Shown in pieces: positions 1 through 8,935 of a stretch of 36,971 bases of DNA. A program made the position numbers and the translations under genes. Each line of letters begins with the position of its first letter. Within the stretch, counting starts at the first letter, position 1. The notes under the pieces are model-generated. The model searched no databases. It was given only the letters and a program-made list of their open reading frames with translations, and had not been told where the DNA came from. Source of the DNA: Nanobdellota archaeon (GTDB lineage: Archaea > Nanobdellota > Nanobdellia > Parvarchaeales > Parvarchaeaceae); contig JAJYWD010000007.1 of assembly GCA_021791655.1 (NCBI GenBank), positions 1 to 36,971 of the forward strand, read 5' to 3'.

Positions 1-18
1 GCATATACTAAATAATGA

Positions 19-1005
19 AAAATAGCTAAAGAACTTGAAAGCATATATTCTACAAAGCTTGGCTCTGTAAGATTGTGGTTAGCTCCGAAATTTTACAAGA
101 AAGACAAAATATTGAATGTTTCGACCAAGGACGATCTGGTGGGTAAGCTTGTTGTCGGCCTGGCACCGCACACCTCGGGTGGTACGGTCGGCAGAATCAT
201 CGGATTTTCCAATACGCAGGGCCTGTTTTGTCACCCCTTTTTCCATGCGGCAATGCGAAGAAACTGTGATGGCGACGAGGCGGCAGTGATGCTTTTGGAT
301 GACATGCTATTGAACTTCGAGCGTGGACTATTACCGGATTCCAGGGGTGCTCGATACATGGATTCCCCGTTGGTTCTGTCGGCTATACTGGACATGAACG
401 GTATAGACTCAGAGGCTTATAATATGGACATAGTGGCAACATATCCAAATGAATTTTATGAAGCCACACTCAGATACGCAAAGCCTTCGGAGGTAGTGAT
501 ACCGCAGGCTAAAGGGCTGCTGAAAGATCAGTTAAGAACTTTCTTTTTCACGCATGACACGGACGATATAAACGGCGGAGTCAATGTTTCTGCGTATAAG
601 ACGCTAGAGACCATGCAAGATAAAGTATTCGCGGAGATGGCTCTTGAGGAAAAGATTCGAGCCGTAGATCTGGTCGATATTGCCAGAATCATAATAGACA
701 AACACTTTATAAAGGACATCAAGGGAAATCTGCGAAGGTTTGGAACAGAAGAATTCCGGTGCTCTAAGTGCAGCCATAGATTCACGAGGGCACCACTGCT
801 TGGTAAGTGTACACGGTGCGGCGGAAATCTTGTTCTTACCTCTAGTGAGGGCAATGTGAAGAAATACCTTAAAATATCCATAGACATAGCAGAAAAATAT
901 GCTGTTCCCACGTATCTAAAGAATGAACTTTATCTGTTGAAAAGCGAGATAGACGCTATCTTCGGAGAAACTATAAATAAGCAGCTATCTCTGGCGGCAT
1001 TCTGA
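19..1005 (+). CDS. polC: DNA polymerase D large subunit (DP2), C-terminal part; reading frame runs back to codon at 19, no convincing native start
   Basis: Protein contains GLAPHTSGGTVGRIIGF..HPFFHAAMRRNCDGDEAAVMLLDD, FTHDTDDI, EFRCSKCSHRFTRAPLLGKCTRCGG, all hallmark DP2 motifs. Homology-like sequence extends upstream of the tracked TTG start (73) to stops TAA TGA at 13-18. Confidence 0.9.
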   Translation, partial: KIAKELESIYSTKLGSVRLWLAPKFYKKDKILNVSTKDDLVGKLVVGLAPHTSGGTVGRIIGFSNTQGLFCHPFFHAAMRRNCDGDEAAVMLLDDMLLNFERGLLPDSRGARYMDSPLVLSAILDMNGIDSEAYNMDIVATYPNEFYEATLRYAKPSEVVIPQAKGLLKDQLRTFFFTHDTDDINGGVNVSAYKTLETMQDKVFAEMALEEKIRAVDLVDIARIIIDKHFIKDIKGNLRRFGTEEFRCSKCSHRFTRAPLLGKCTRCGGNLVLTSSEGNVKKYLKISIDIAEKYAVPTYLKNELYLLKSEIDAIFGETINKQLSLAAF

Positions 1006-1013
1006 TTTTTGGG

Positions 1014-1490
1014 TCACTGCTTTTCGTACTCTTCCACTTCATTGCTGAGAACGTCTAGGACTACACCCGTCTGCTTTAGAATGTCCCGGCTTTCCTGGGC
1101 GGCGTGATACTTTTTTGCGCACACGACTCTCTTTATTCCAACCGCAGCTATCAGCTTTGCGCACGTGGAGCAAGGCTCCATCTTGCTGTATAGCGTTGCC
1201 CCCTCGAGAGATATACCGAATCTTGCCGCCTGAGTTATAGCGTTTTGTTCGGCGTGAATCGTCCTAAAACAATGCATCGTTATCTTTCCATCGTCGTCTA
1301 TGACCTTCTTTAGTAAATGCCCAACCTCGTCACAGTGTGGCATGCCGGGCGGAGAGCCAACATAACCAGTCGAAAGGATGCGGTTCTCCCGGGTTATCAC
1401 GCAGCCGCTCTTTCCTCTATCGCACGTTGCTCGTGTGGCTACAGTCTCACCCAAGTCTATAAAATACTGGTCCCAGCTTGCCCTTGTCAT
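1014..1490 (-). CDS. deoxycytidylate (dCMP) deaminase family
   Basis: HAEQNAI and PCSTCAKLI zinc-deaminase motifs, with GYVGSPPGMPHCDEVGH typical of dCMP deaminases. Confidence 0.88.
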   Translation of the reverse strand: MTRASWDQYFIDLGETVATRATCDRGKSGCVITRENRILSTGYVGSPPGMPHCDEVGHLLKKVIDDDGKITMHCFRTIHAEQNAITQAARFGISLEGATLYSKMEPCSTCAKLIAAVGIKRVVCAKKYHAAQESRDILKQTGVVLDVLSNEVEEYEKQ

Positions 1491-1545
1491 ATTTTCATTA
1501 TGCTTCTGTCAATTATTTATACTTTAAATGCGAATCTAAGCTGGT

Positions 1546-1839
1546 ATGACAGAAGCGCCACATTTTAGGTATCCCAAGGGGGAAGAACTTTTGGGTTATG
1601 TAACACAGTTACTCGGCTTTGGGAGGATGTACGTTAAGTGCTCTGACAACAGAATACGCATCTGTCAAATAAAAGGTAGCCTTAGCAGATACCTGTGGGT
1701 GAGAGAAGGCGACATTGTAATAGTAAAGCCTTGGTTAATAGAAGGGGAGAAAAAGGCGGACGTAATGTACAGGTACGAAAAGAATGCGTGGAATGATCTA
1801 AAAGCTAAAGGGTTGTTAAAGGATTCACTTTTACAATAG
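1546..1839 (+). CDS. eif1A: translation initiation factor aIF-1A
   Basis: S1/OB-type protein: EELLGYVTQLLGFGRMYVKCSDNRIRICQIKG..LWVREGDIVIVKPW. TATA-like TTTATA about 26 nt upstream of ATG. Confidence 0.92.
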   Translation: MTEAPHFRYPKGEELLGYVTQLLGFGRMYVKCSDNRIRICQIKGSLSRYLWVREGDIVIVKPWLIEGEKKADVMYRYEKNAWNDLKAKGLLKDSLLQ

Positions 1840-1842
1840 CGT

Positions 1843-2292
1843 TCAGGCCGTGGCTCCTTCTATAGTAGTTCCCCTACTAAGTAGGTTGCTCGGGTTTGTA
1901 GCATTTTCACTGTTAAAAGAGTAATAAGAGATATTTATAGAATACCAGCGACCGAGTTCTGAACATGGTACGCTGCCGTAGACCTTAAAAATCTGCCTCG
2001 GCATTGCCTGTGAACTTTGAACGGTTAGTGGCCGTACTCCGTTTGCGTAAGTAAGTGTTACAGACAATAGTTCTATCCCGTTTGGCAGATTATTCTGTAT
2101 CGATGCATTGAACCTGCTGACATTGCAGGCAGCGTACATTACAGGAAACTGCTCGTGGTTTAGTGCTCCTGTCAAGTAGAATGCGGATAGCAGCACGCCT
2201 GCAACTATAACGGCAATAAAGGATATCACGCCGAATATAGCAAATGCCAGTTCTATCTTGTAGCCTTTGGGGATTGCCGTGCTGTTTTTCAT
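1843..2292 (-). CDS. hypothetical protein with one N-terminal transmembrane segment and extracytoplasmic domain
   Basis: Hydrophobic segment FAIFGVISFIAVIVAGVLLSAFYL followed by a polar N-glycosylation-sequon-containing domain. Confidence 0.6.
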   Translation of the reverse strand: MKNSTAIPKGYKIELAFAIFGVISFIAVIVAGVLLSAFYLTGALNHEQFPVMYAACNVSRFNASIQNNLPNGIELLSVTLTYANGVRPLTVQSSQAMPRQIFKVYGSVPCSELGRWYSINISYYSFNSENATNPSNLLSRGTTIEGATA

Positions 2293-2342
2293 TCTGTTTA
2301 TTAATGTCGTAATGATCTTTTGTGTGTAACTGACCAGCAGAT

Positions 2343-3098
2343 CTAAACGACCTTTGAGGTCTCTTTTATCTCTTCTTCCAGATTATCGAAGGCCTCCTCA
2401 AATATATCTTTCACAGTTAGCTGGCCCCAGCTTTCTATCTCGAATACAAGCTTGTTTTTGTCAGCGGATATTTTTATTACGTCTTCTCCAGCGTAATCCT
2501 GGCATGCCATACAAAGTATACACTCTTGTAGGTGTCCTTTTTTCACGGATAATTTATTGTTTTCTCCGTCAAGAATATTAACCGGACATAACGATGCAAT
2601 CTTACTTGCGCCCTTTATCTCAGATTTGGTCGTTTCTATGGAAGGATATGCGTGGTAAAATACGTGGGCGGGTGCAAATTTTGCGTGTTCCGCGCCCGTT
2701 CCAAACGTAGCCTTAGCTTCGAGTTCTATCTTCTCCCCTTCCTTGAGAGTTAAAAGAATAGTATCACCGTATACTGGTTTTATATCAGGATCTTCCGGAA
2801 CCAAGTCATAAGCGTACACCGTTTTGGGCCCTACTTGCTCGAGTTTGAACTTGAATTCTTTTTTGCCTTTGCCGCCATACTGTATGCTCCTCAACGGAAG
2901 CAAGCCGAGTCTAGAAGCCAAGACCTCATCATACATAGTGCTGCTGTTTTTATACATCGTAACGTCTTCGATGGCCAGTGTGTGGACGTTGTTCAGAATA
3001 GAACGCCTTAGTGCATTCATTAGTGGGATATTATAACCCACTATCAGTATACTCGCTGCGTTGTCGCTGTGATTTATAAGTGATGCTTCCATACTCAC
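2343..3098 (-). CDS. rpoD: DNA-directed RNA polymerase subunit D
   Basis: N-terminal [20 protein letters not shown] (alpha/D motif); [19 protein letters not shown] Fe-S-like cysteine region; follows rps11 with 4-bp overlap. Confidence 0.95.
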   Translation of the reverse strand: MSMEASLINHSDNAASILIVGYNIPLMNALRRSILNNVHTLAIEDVTMYKNSSTMYDEVLASRLGLLPLRSIQYGGKGKKEFKFKLEQVGPKTVYAYDLVPEDPDIKPVYGDTILLTLKEGEKIELEAKATFGTGAEHAKFAPAHVFYHAYPSIETTKSEIKGASKIASLCPVNILDGENNKLSVKKGHLQECILCMACQDYAGEDVIKISADKNKLVFEIESWGQLTVKDIFEEAFDNLEEEIKETSKVV

Positions 3099-3493
3099 AT
3101 TCTTCTTCCTTTTCTGCCCCCCCTCCTTTTACAGCCATCGTGCGGTACCGGCGTGACATTCTCTACACTCAGTATCCTCAGTCCTGCTCTTTCCAGCGCC
3201 TTCACGGCCGGTCTTGCTCCCGGGCCAGTAGTCTTTGATTTTATGCCGCCGGCAGCTCTTATCTTAACGTGTACACTGCTTATGCCCTTAGCTATAGCTT
3301 CCTCCGCAACCTTTTTCGCCGCGTCCATCGCCGCTCTAGGGGACGAACCAAGCCTATCCGCCTTTACCTGAGAGCCGCCACTGTGCATCGCAAAAGTGTG
3401 GGCGTTACTGATGTCTGTAACCTGTATTATTGTGTTATTCATCGTCGCGTAAATGTGTGCTATGCCGTCTTTTCCTCTTTCCATTTTAAGCAC
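3095..3493 (-). CDS. rps11: 30S ribosomal protein S11
   Basis: [54 protein letters not shown]. Confidence 0.97.
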   Translation of the reverse strand: MLKMERGKDGIAHIYATMNNTIIQVTDISNAHTFAMHSGGSQVKADRLGSSPRAAMDAAKKVAEEAIAKGISSVHVKIRAAGGIKSKTTGPGARPAVKALERAGLRILSVENVTPVPHDGCKRRGGRKGRRM

Positions 3494-4025
3494 CTTTAGC
3501 CACTACCTCGTTGCTATCCTGCGTAGGCGCACCCTTCGAGGCGAATGGCGACCTTGAGGAAAATTTTATTTTCTCTTCCTCGTTTCTTTTTACCATGTAA
3601 TTAGGGGCATCTACCAGTTTTTTGTCAATAGTTATATGGTGATGCGCTATCATTTGCCTCGCTTCCTTTATGCTTCTACTCATTCCTTTTTTAAATACCA
3701 CGGATTGTAATCTTCTCCCCATTAAGTCTTCCAGCTCCAAATCAAGAACATCATCTAGACTTGCCTTTTCGTCTACAAGCCCGCTGGAACTTATCTTTCT
3801 TACGAACTCCTTCTCTTCTTTGGAACCTTTACCAAGCGCTTTAAGAGCAATCAGGTCTCTCGCCCTCTTTCTTATGCTCCTTAACTTCGATTCCATTTTC
3901 CAAAGTTCCCTTTTGGTTTTGAATCCGTGTTCTTTCTTTAGGTCTTTGTCCCTTTTTATCCTAGTGGTATCCCATGTTCTAAGGGGGTGCTTGTATCTTT
4001 TTTTCTGTTTCTTGCTAGTACCCAT
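3486..4025 (-). CDS. rps4: 30S ribosomal protein S4 (start moved to [14 protein letters not shown])
   Basis: Archaeal S4: [57 protein letters not shown]. Tracked ORF extends 14 codons too far upstream, to 4067. Confidence 0.95.
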   Translation of the reverse strand: MGTSKKQKKRYKHPLRTWDTTRIKRDKDLKKEHGFKTKRELWKMESKLRSIRKRARDLIALKALGKGSKEEKEFVRKISSSGLVDEKASLDDVLDLELEDLMGRRLQSVVFKKGMSRSIKEARQMIAHHHITIDKKLVDAPNYMVKRNEEEKIKFSSRSPFASKGAPTQDSNEVVAKGA

Positions 4026-4026
4026 A

Positions 4027-4581
4027 TCATTTCTTTTCTTCAGTTTGCGTTTTCTGCATTGCCGCAACTGTTTTCTTCGTTACGCCAACGATACCGCCAG
4101 TTCTACCTCTGAAGCCGGCGCCCCTGGACTTGACTCTCTGTCCGCGCATTTTGTAACCAAAGGAATGTCTATATCCTCTGTACGAACGGCTGTTCTTTAG
4201 AGACTGTATATTCAGTGCTGTCTTTGACCTCAACTCGTTTCCTATATAATGTTTAGTTGATCCGGTAACCGCGTCTCTCCGCCAGTTGAACATCCAGTCC
4301 GGCACACCATAATTTCTTGGATTTGAGAGTGCCTCTTTCAATTTCTCAGTTAACGTATCATCCAAATCCTGCAGTTTTCTATCCATCGGAATGCTTAGGA
4401 CTTTTGTTATAGTAATGGCGTATGAGTATCCGACACCGGGTATTCTATCTATCGCTCTCCAGACCATGTCATCGCCGTCAAGGTCGGTGTCGGCGATTCT
4501 TATTATTTTCCTTTCGGTGCCCTCTTTCTCCTGCATTTTCGGTTTCTGTTGCGCTTTCTGCGGCGTCTTTTCGTTATTCAT
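4027..4581 (-). CDS. rps13: 30S ribosomal protein S13 (start moved to MNNEKTPQ)
   Basis: RIPGVGYSYAITITKVL, RSYRGYRHSFGYKMRGQRVKSRGAGFRGRTGGIVGVTKK. The tracked start at 4614 would overlap the 5S rRNA. Confidence 0.95.
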   Translation of the reverse strand: MNNEKTPQKAQQKPKMQEKEGTERKIIRIADTDLDGDDMVWRAIDRIPGVGYSYAITITKVLSIPMDRKLQDLDDTLTEKLKEALSNPRNYGVPDWMFNWRRDAVTGSTKHYIGNELRSKTALNIQSLKNSRSYRGYRHSFGYKMRGQRVKSRGAGFRGRTGGIVGVTKKTVAAMQKTQTEEKK

Positions 4582-4601
4582 AACCCTGTTTTCATAATAA
4601 A

Positions 4602-4717
4602 GTGATAGCATCAACTTGCTTTTCCCCTTTTACGGAGTACTTGCAAGACGCGCTAACGATTATCTTCCGTGTTCGAAAAGGGAACGGGATTTGCCGTCAG
4701 CCTATTAACGCTATCAC
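4602..4717 (-). rRNA. rrf: 5S ribosomal RNA
   Basis: Minus strand reads GTGATAGCGTTAATAGGCTGACGGCAAATCCCGTTCCCTTTTCGAACACGGAAGATAATCGTTAGC..GTCTTGCAAGTACTCCGTAAAAGGGGAAAAGCAAGTTGATGCTATCAC. Core CCC(N)TTTCGAAC.CGGAAGATAA matches the archaeal 5S consensus. Pairing: helix I GTGATAGC/GCTATCAC, II GCTGACG/CGTTAGC, III CCGT/ACGG, IV CTCC/GGGG, V CTTGC/GCAAG. TATA (TTTTAAA) about 27 nt upstream of 4717. Confidence 0.9.
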
Positions 4718-4739
4718 AAACTTAGTTTATGTAAGACAT

Positions 4740-4749
4740 CGTTTAAAAG
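4740..4749 (-). promoter_or_regulatory. TATA-box for 5S rRNA
   Basis: Minus-strand CTTTTAAACG centred about 27 nt upstream of the inferred 5S 5' end. Confidence 0.5.
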
Positions 4750-4763
4750 CCTTAATTTTTGTG

Positions 4764-5618
4764 TTATACGCGGGTTTTTGACTCGCGTTTCAGCTCTCTA
4801 TCGAGTTTTGTAAAGGAGTCATATTTTATTATCCTGTACTGCTCTGACCTTGTCAATAGTCTTTTAAGCATAATCTTCTGCGTGCCCGTTCTCTTCAGCG
4901 TATCAAGAGCGTCTGACATAGCCTTCGCGGCGGCCCTGAAAGGTGTTACCGGAAATATCACATATTTGTAGCCCATTTTGTGGAACTCTTCAGCTTTTAT
5001 GATAGGCGTCTTACCGAATTCTGTCATGTTAGCTAACAATGGGGCCTTAACTGCCTTCGCGAATTTCGCGAATTCTATCGCACTTAAAAGTGCCTCTGGG
5101 AATATTATGTCCGCTCCTGCGCGTTTGTACGCATTTCCCCTAGCGATAGCATCATCTAGGTCTTTCACAGCCCTCGCGTCCGTCCTTGCTATCACAAGCG
5201 TGTTTCTCCTCGCCCTAATAGCTGCTCTTATCTTCTCAATCATGTGTTCTGGCTCTACTACTTCCTTTCCTTCAAGATGACCGCAGCGTTTCGGGTTTCT
5301 CTGATCTTCTATCTGTACAGCATCGGCTCCCGCCTTTTCGAGTCTTTTTGTCGCATTGTATACGCTAATAGCTTCACCGAACCCAGTGTCTATGTCGACT
5401 ATGAGGGGGATATCAACTGCGGCCTTTATCTCTCTCACAGTGTCCTCTACGTTGTCGATTGTTAGCAGCCCTATGTCAGGCACGCCTTTCGATGATGACA
5501 GCGCAGCGCCGGAAAGATAAGCCGCTTTGAATCCCTTTTGAGCTACTTGCAGCGCTACAAAAGGATTGAATACGCCCGGGATAAGAAAAAAGCCAGGGTA
5601 TAAAAGTCTATTTCGCAA
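4764..5618 (-). CDS. prpB: 2-methylisocitrate lyase / isocitrate lyase family (PrpB-like)
   Basis: PGVFNPFVALQVAQKGFKAAYLSGAALS, DIDTGFGEA, QIEDQRNPKRCGHLEGKEVV (KRCGH motif), IARTDAR. Confidence 0.93.
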   Translation of the reverse strand: MRNRLLYPGFFLIPGVFNPFVALQVAQKGFKAAYLSGAALSSSKGVPDIGLLTIDNVEDTVREIKAAVDIPLIVDIDTGFGEAISVYNATKRLEKAGADAVQIEDQRNPKRCGHLEGKEVVEPEHMIEKIRAAIRARRNTLVIARTDARAVKDLDDAIARGNAYKRAGADIIFPEALLSAIEFAKFAKAVKAPLLANMTEFGKTPIIKAEEFHKMGYKYVIFPVTPFRAAAKAMSDALDTLKRTGTQKIMLKRLLTRSEQYRIIKYDSFTKLDRELKRESKTRV

Positions 5619-6903
5619 GAGAACTCACCCTTTTTCCGTCAGTCTTCAGTATATCGTCAAAGTCTTTAGGGGCGCCGCCAAGTCTTACGAATTTAGCCTT
5701 TAATTCTTCGTTTGACATGGGGTTTTTCCAGTGTCCCCGCGGGAGGTCCAACTTATCTTCATAAACTTCTTTTCTCGTATAGATTTTTATCTTTGTAGGC
5801 AACGAAGTGGGGTATACCTTCGAGTATTCGCTGTTCTCATAGACCTTTGTCAGTCTCATAAGTTTTCTGGTAGCCGGATCTTTAAGCTTGAGGTAGTTTT
5901 CAAGCCAAAAATCTTTGTGCGCAAGTGCGGAGCAAACTATAAATGGGAGGCTATGATCGGCAGTTTCTTTGTTTGTGGGATCCCATTTTTCGGAATCTGC
6001 AAGTATCGACTTTCCAGCTTCGTACGTGATAATCTCAATCTTCTTTATATCCGGCCAGTTTACCCGCCTTGCTAGCCTTAGTGCCAAGTCTACCGCAACT
6101 TGAGCATGATACTCCACCGGGTATTTCTTTATGAAAGTGTGTGTTATCGCGTATGGATCGAATGCCCTACTTTTTAATCTCATGTCCGGCGCAATCTCCT
6201 TTATAAAGCCCATCTTTCCAGTTATTGGCGTAGCGGGTGCCGTGAATCCATTCCTTGCTAATATCGACGCAAATACAGACACTCTACTCGCGTCCGCAGC
6301 CGCCCCAGCTTTCCACATAGAAAGAGCGCCAACACGAGATTCCCTAAGGGCTACGTGCGGGATTATAGTCATCGATATCGCATTTCTTGTCTGTGCGTCG
6401 CTCAGGTTTAGCATCTTTGATAGAGCAGCCGTCGCACCAACTTGCAGGAAATTCACATGGTCGTATCCTTTCTCCCTCAATGAAGTTGAATCGCACAGTT
6501 TCATACTTATATCATACCCTAGCGCTGTGGGCAGGAACAAATCTCTCAAACTAACATTTTTCAGCGACCCTACGGAAAACAGGGCGCCAAGCATATCACT
6601 CGGGTGAAGCGGTTCCTTTGAAAGATAAGTGTCATTAAAGTCAATGTACCTTATAAGGAGCGTGTTGTAAAAGGCTGCCATATCCGGGGAAGTGCGATTC
6701 CCATTTAGCATCAATGCGTTGCCTTTGTACTCCTTTGCCGTATTTGCGGCGATTTTCGCGGGCAGAGACTTTAATGCGCCACGTGCAACGCCGATAGAGT
6801 CTATTATCCTTCTTTTTATTTCGTTTATGCTATCAGATGGCAAAGAATCGAAATCAGCTTCCGATATTACGTGACTTATAACATCCTCCGCCGCATTATT
6901 CAT
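5608..6903 (-). CDS. prpD: 2-methylcitrate dehydratase (MmgE/PrpD family)
   Basis: RRIIDSIGVARGAL, NTLLIRYIDFNDTYLSKEPLHPSDMLGA, HSLPFIVCSAL; overlaps prpB by 11 bp. Confidence 0.9.
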   Translation of the reverse strand: MNNAAEDVISHVISEADFDSLPSDSINEIKRRIIDSIGVARGALKSLPAKIAANTAKEYKGNALMLNGNRTSPDMAAFYNTLLIRYIDFNDTYLSKEPLHPSDMLGALFSVGSLKNVSLRDLFLPTALGYDISMKLCDSTSLREKGYDHVNFLQVGATAALSKMLNLSDAQTRNAISMTIIPHVALRESRVGALSMWKAGAAADASRVSVFASILARNGFTAPATPITGKMGFIKEIAPDMRLKSRAFDPYAITHTFIKKYPVEYHAQVAVDLALRLARRVNWPDIKKIEIITYEAGKSILADSEKWDPTNKETADHSLPFIVCSALAHKDFWLENYLKLKDPATRKLMRLTKVYENSEYSKVYPTSLPTKIKIYTRKEVYEDKLDLPRGHWKNPMSNEELKAKFVRLGGAPKDFDDILKTDGKRVSSLAK

Positions 6904-6961
6904 AACATAGTATAATGCGAATGTAATAAATGCTTATATCTTTCCGACGTTTTATTAAAGC

Positions 6962-8176
6962 ATGTCTAGTGATTCACACAAGACATTGAAATTGGAGGAG
7001 GTGATAAGTGAGAATCACAATGTTATGGCAGAAGAAAAACCTGTTATAAACGTCGGTCTTCAGGGCATTTACATAGATGAAAGTTCTATATGTAAAGTTG
7101 ATGGTGTCCTAGGTAAACTATACTATAGAGGTTATTCTATAGAGGAGTTGGCAAATAACTCTTCATACGAGGAAGTTGCTTATCTTCTTTTATACGGTTC
7201 TTTGCCAAAGAAAGAAGAGCTGGAAAATTTTGAGTCCCAGCTTAAGGCCAATAGAACCCTCTCTGAAAGTACAATAGGCATCATAAAGTCGATGTCCAAA
7301 AAAGCACACCCCACTGATGTTCTTAGGACAGCAGTCTCCTCTCTTGCGGCGGAAGACTTGGAGATGTCAGATAACAGTGAAGACGCTAATTTTAGAAAAG
7401 CCGTGCGTCTTATCGCCAAAATGCCGACAATACTAGCAGTTATAGACCGAACCAGAAATGATTTGGAGATCGTACCACCGGACGCCTCTCTGGGCCATAC
7501 AGATAACTTTATGTACATGCTAACAGGCAATAAGCCGAATGAGCTGCAATCTAAGCTGATAAACCTTATGTTCATTCTTCACGCCGAGCACAGCTCTAAT
7601 GCCTCTACCTTCTCAGCGTTGGTAACCGGTTCAACATTAGCGGATCTTTATGCCGCGGTTACTTCCGGCGTAGCAACGTTAAAAGGACCACTGCACGGGG
7701 GTGCAGATGAAGCTGCACTTAAAATGCTTAAGGCAATCGGCAGCCCGGCGAATACTGAAACTTACATTAATGATGCTCTTGCCGGAAAACAAAGGATAAT
7801 GGGCTTTGGTCACAGAGTTTACAAGACATACGACCCGCGTGCAAAGCTGTTAAGGGGTTACCTTGAAGAGAGCGTAAATAGTGCACCGCCGGATGTAAAG
7901 AACCTTACACAGATTGCGCTTGCCGCGGAAGAAATAATGATAGACCGTTTGGGACAGAGTCATGGAATCTGGCCGAACATAGATTTCTTCGCTGGACCGT
8001 TATACGTATGGGCGGGAGTTTCGGCGGATTTGTTCACACCCATATTCGCTGCGAGTAGGGTTGTAGGATGGTGTGCACACATGATAGACTACTGGCGGGA
8101 CAATAAACTTTTCAGACCCCTCGAATATTACACTGGTCAATTGGATTTGAAGTACGTTCCGATTGAGAAGCGTTGA
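6962..8176 (+). CDS. citrate synthase / 2-methylcitrate synthase (type II)
   Basis: GLQGIYIDESSICKVDGVLGKLYYRGYSIEELA, LHAEHSSNASTF, LKGPLHGGADEAAL, IMGFGHRVYKTYDPRA; divergent from prpD. Confidence 0.94.
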   Translation: MSSDSHKTLKLEEVISENHNVMAEEKPVINVGLQGIYIDESSICKVDGVLGKLYYRGYSIEELANNSSYEEVAYLLLYGSLPKKEELENFESQLKANRTLSESTIGIIKSMSKKAHPTDVLRTAVSSLAAEDLEMSDNSEDANFRKAVRLIAKMPTILAVIDRTRNDLEIVPPDASLGHTDNFMYMLTGNKPNELQSKLINLMFILHAEHSSNASTFSALVTGSTLADLYAAVTSGVATLKGPLHGGADEAALKMLKAIGSPANTETYINDALAGKQRIMGFGHRVYKTYDPRAKLLRGYLEESVNSAPPDVKNLTQIALAAEEIMIDRLGQSHGIWPNIDFFAGPLYVWAGVSADLFTPIFAASRVVGWCAHMIDYWRDNKLFRPLEYYTGQLDLKYVPIEKR

Positions 8177-8201
8177 CTGGAGGAGTTTACAGTTTCTCTT
8201 G

Positions 8202-8915
8202 ATGTGGTCTTACGTAGGGACATCCGGTTGGATTTACCAATGGAATGAAGGCAATAGTCTCGATTGGTACGTGGCGGAATCGGGTCTTAACGCCGTGGAG
8301 CTAAACTCTAGTTTCTACCGTTTCCCGTCCCCAAATCAAGTCAAGGCATGGGCTTCAAAGGGAAAATCACTGGCTTGGAGCATCAAGGTCAACCAGCTTA
8401 TAACCCACAGGTTTAAGCTTAACAGGAACAGCTATGACGCATTTAGCAGATTTTTAAGACTGTTCCATCCGCTAGAAAGTAACATAAAGTTCTATCTTTT
8501 CCAATTTCCCCCGATTTTGACGCCAAATTCCATAGAGAACATAGAGAAATTCGCAAACAAATTTCCGCTTCAGGAAAAGTTCGCACTTGAGGTAAGAAAT
8601 ATCAAATGGTTTAATCCCGAGGTGTACAAACGGATCAAGACTCTAGGTCTGACAATGGTGAGTATAGACGCTCCCATTGGCACTTTTCTAATGAAGACCT
8701 CCCACTACGTCTATATACGTTTTCATGGCAGAGGCTCCTGGTACAGTCATCGCTATTCCGCAAATGAATTGTCTGAGACGCTCACGAGCGTACAAAAGCT
8801 AAAGCCACACTCGCTGTTCGCATTTTTCAATAATGATCATGACATGCTAGAAAATTCCCGTCAATTTTTAAGTTACTCGCTTTCCCGCAAGCGAAAGTTA
8901 AAATATATGAACTAA
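8202..8915 (+). CDS. DUF72 (YecE-like) family protein (start moved to MWSYVGTSGW)
   Basis: YVGTSGWIYQWNEG, NAVELNSSFYRFPS, FQFPP, ALEVRN, YIRFHGR..WYSHRYS, FFNND. Confidence 0.88.
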   Translation: MWSYVGTSGWIYQWNEGNSLDWYVAESGLNAVELNSSFYRFPSPNQVKAWASKGKSLAWSIKVNQLITHRFKLNRNSYDAFSRFLRLFHPLESNIKFYLFQFPPILTPNSIENIEKFANKFPLQEKFALEVRNIKWFNPEVYKRIKTLGLTMVSIDAPIGTFLMKTSHYVYIRFHGRGSWYSHRYSANELSETLTSVQKLKPHSLFAFFNNDHDMLENSRQFLSYSLSRKRKLKYMN

Positions 8916-8935
8916 TCATATCAGAGCTGTACATT

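Noticed and set aside
528-911. 127-aa minus-strand ORF
   Set aside because: Antisense to DP2 coding sequence.
3670-4200. 176-aa plus-strand ORF
   Set aside because: Antisense to rps4/rps13; Leu/Ser-rich shadow ORF.
4582-4614. N-terminal extension of rps13 (MMLSLYYENRV)
   Set aside because: Overlaps the 3' end of the 5S rRNA; MNNEK at 4581 is the better start.
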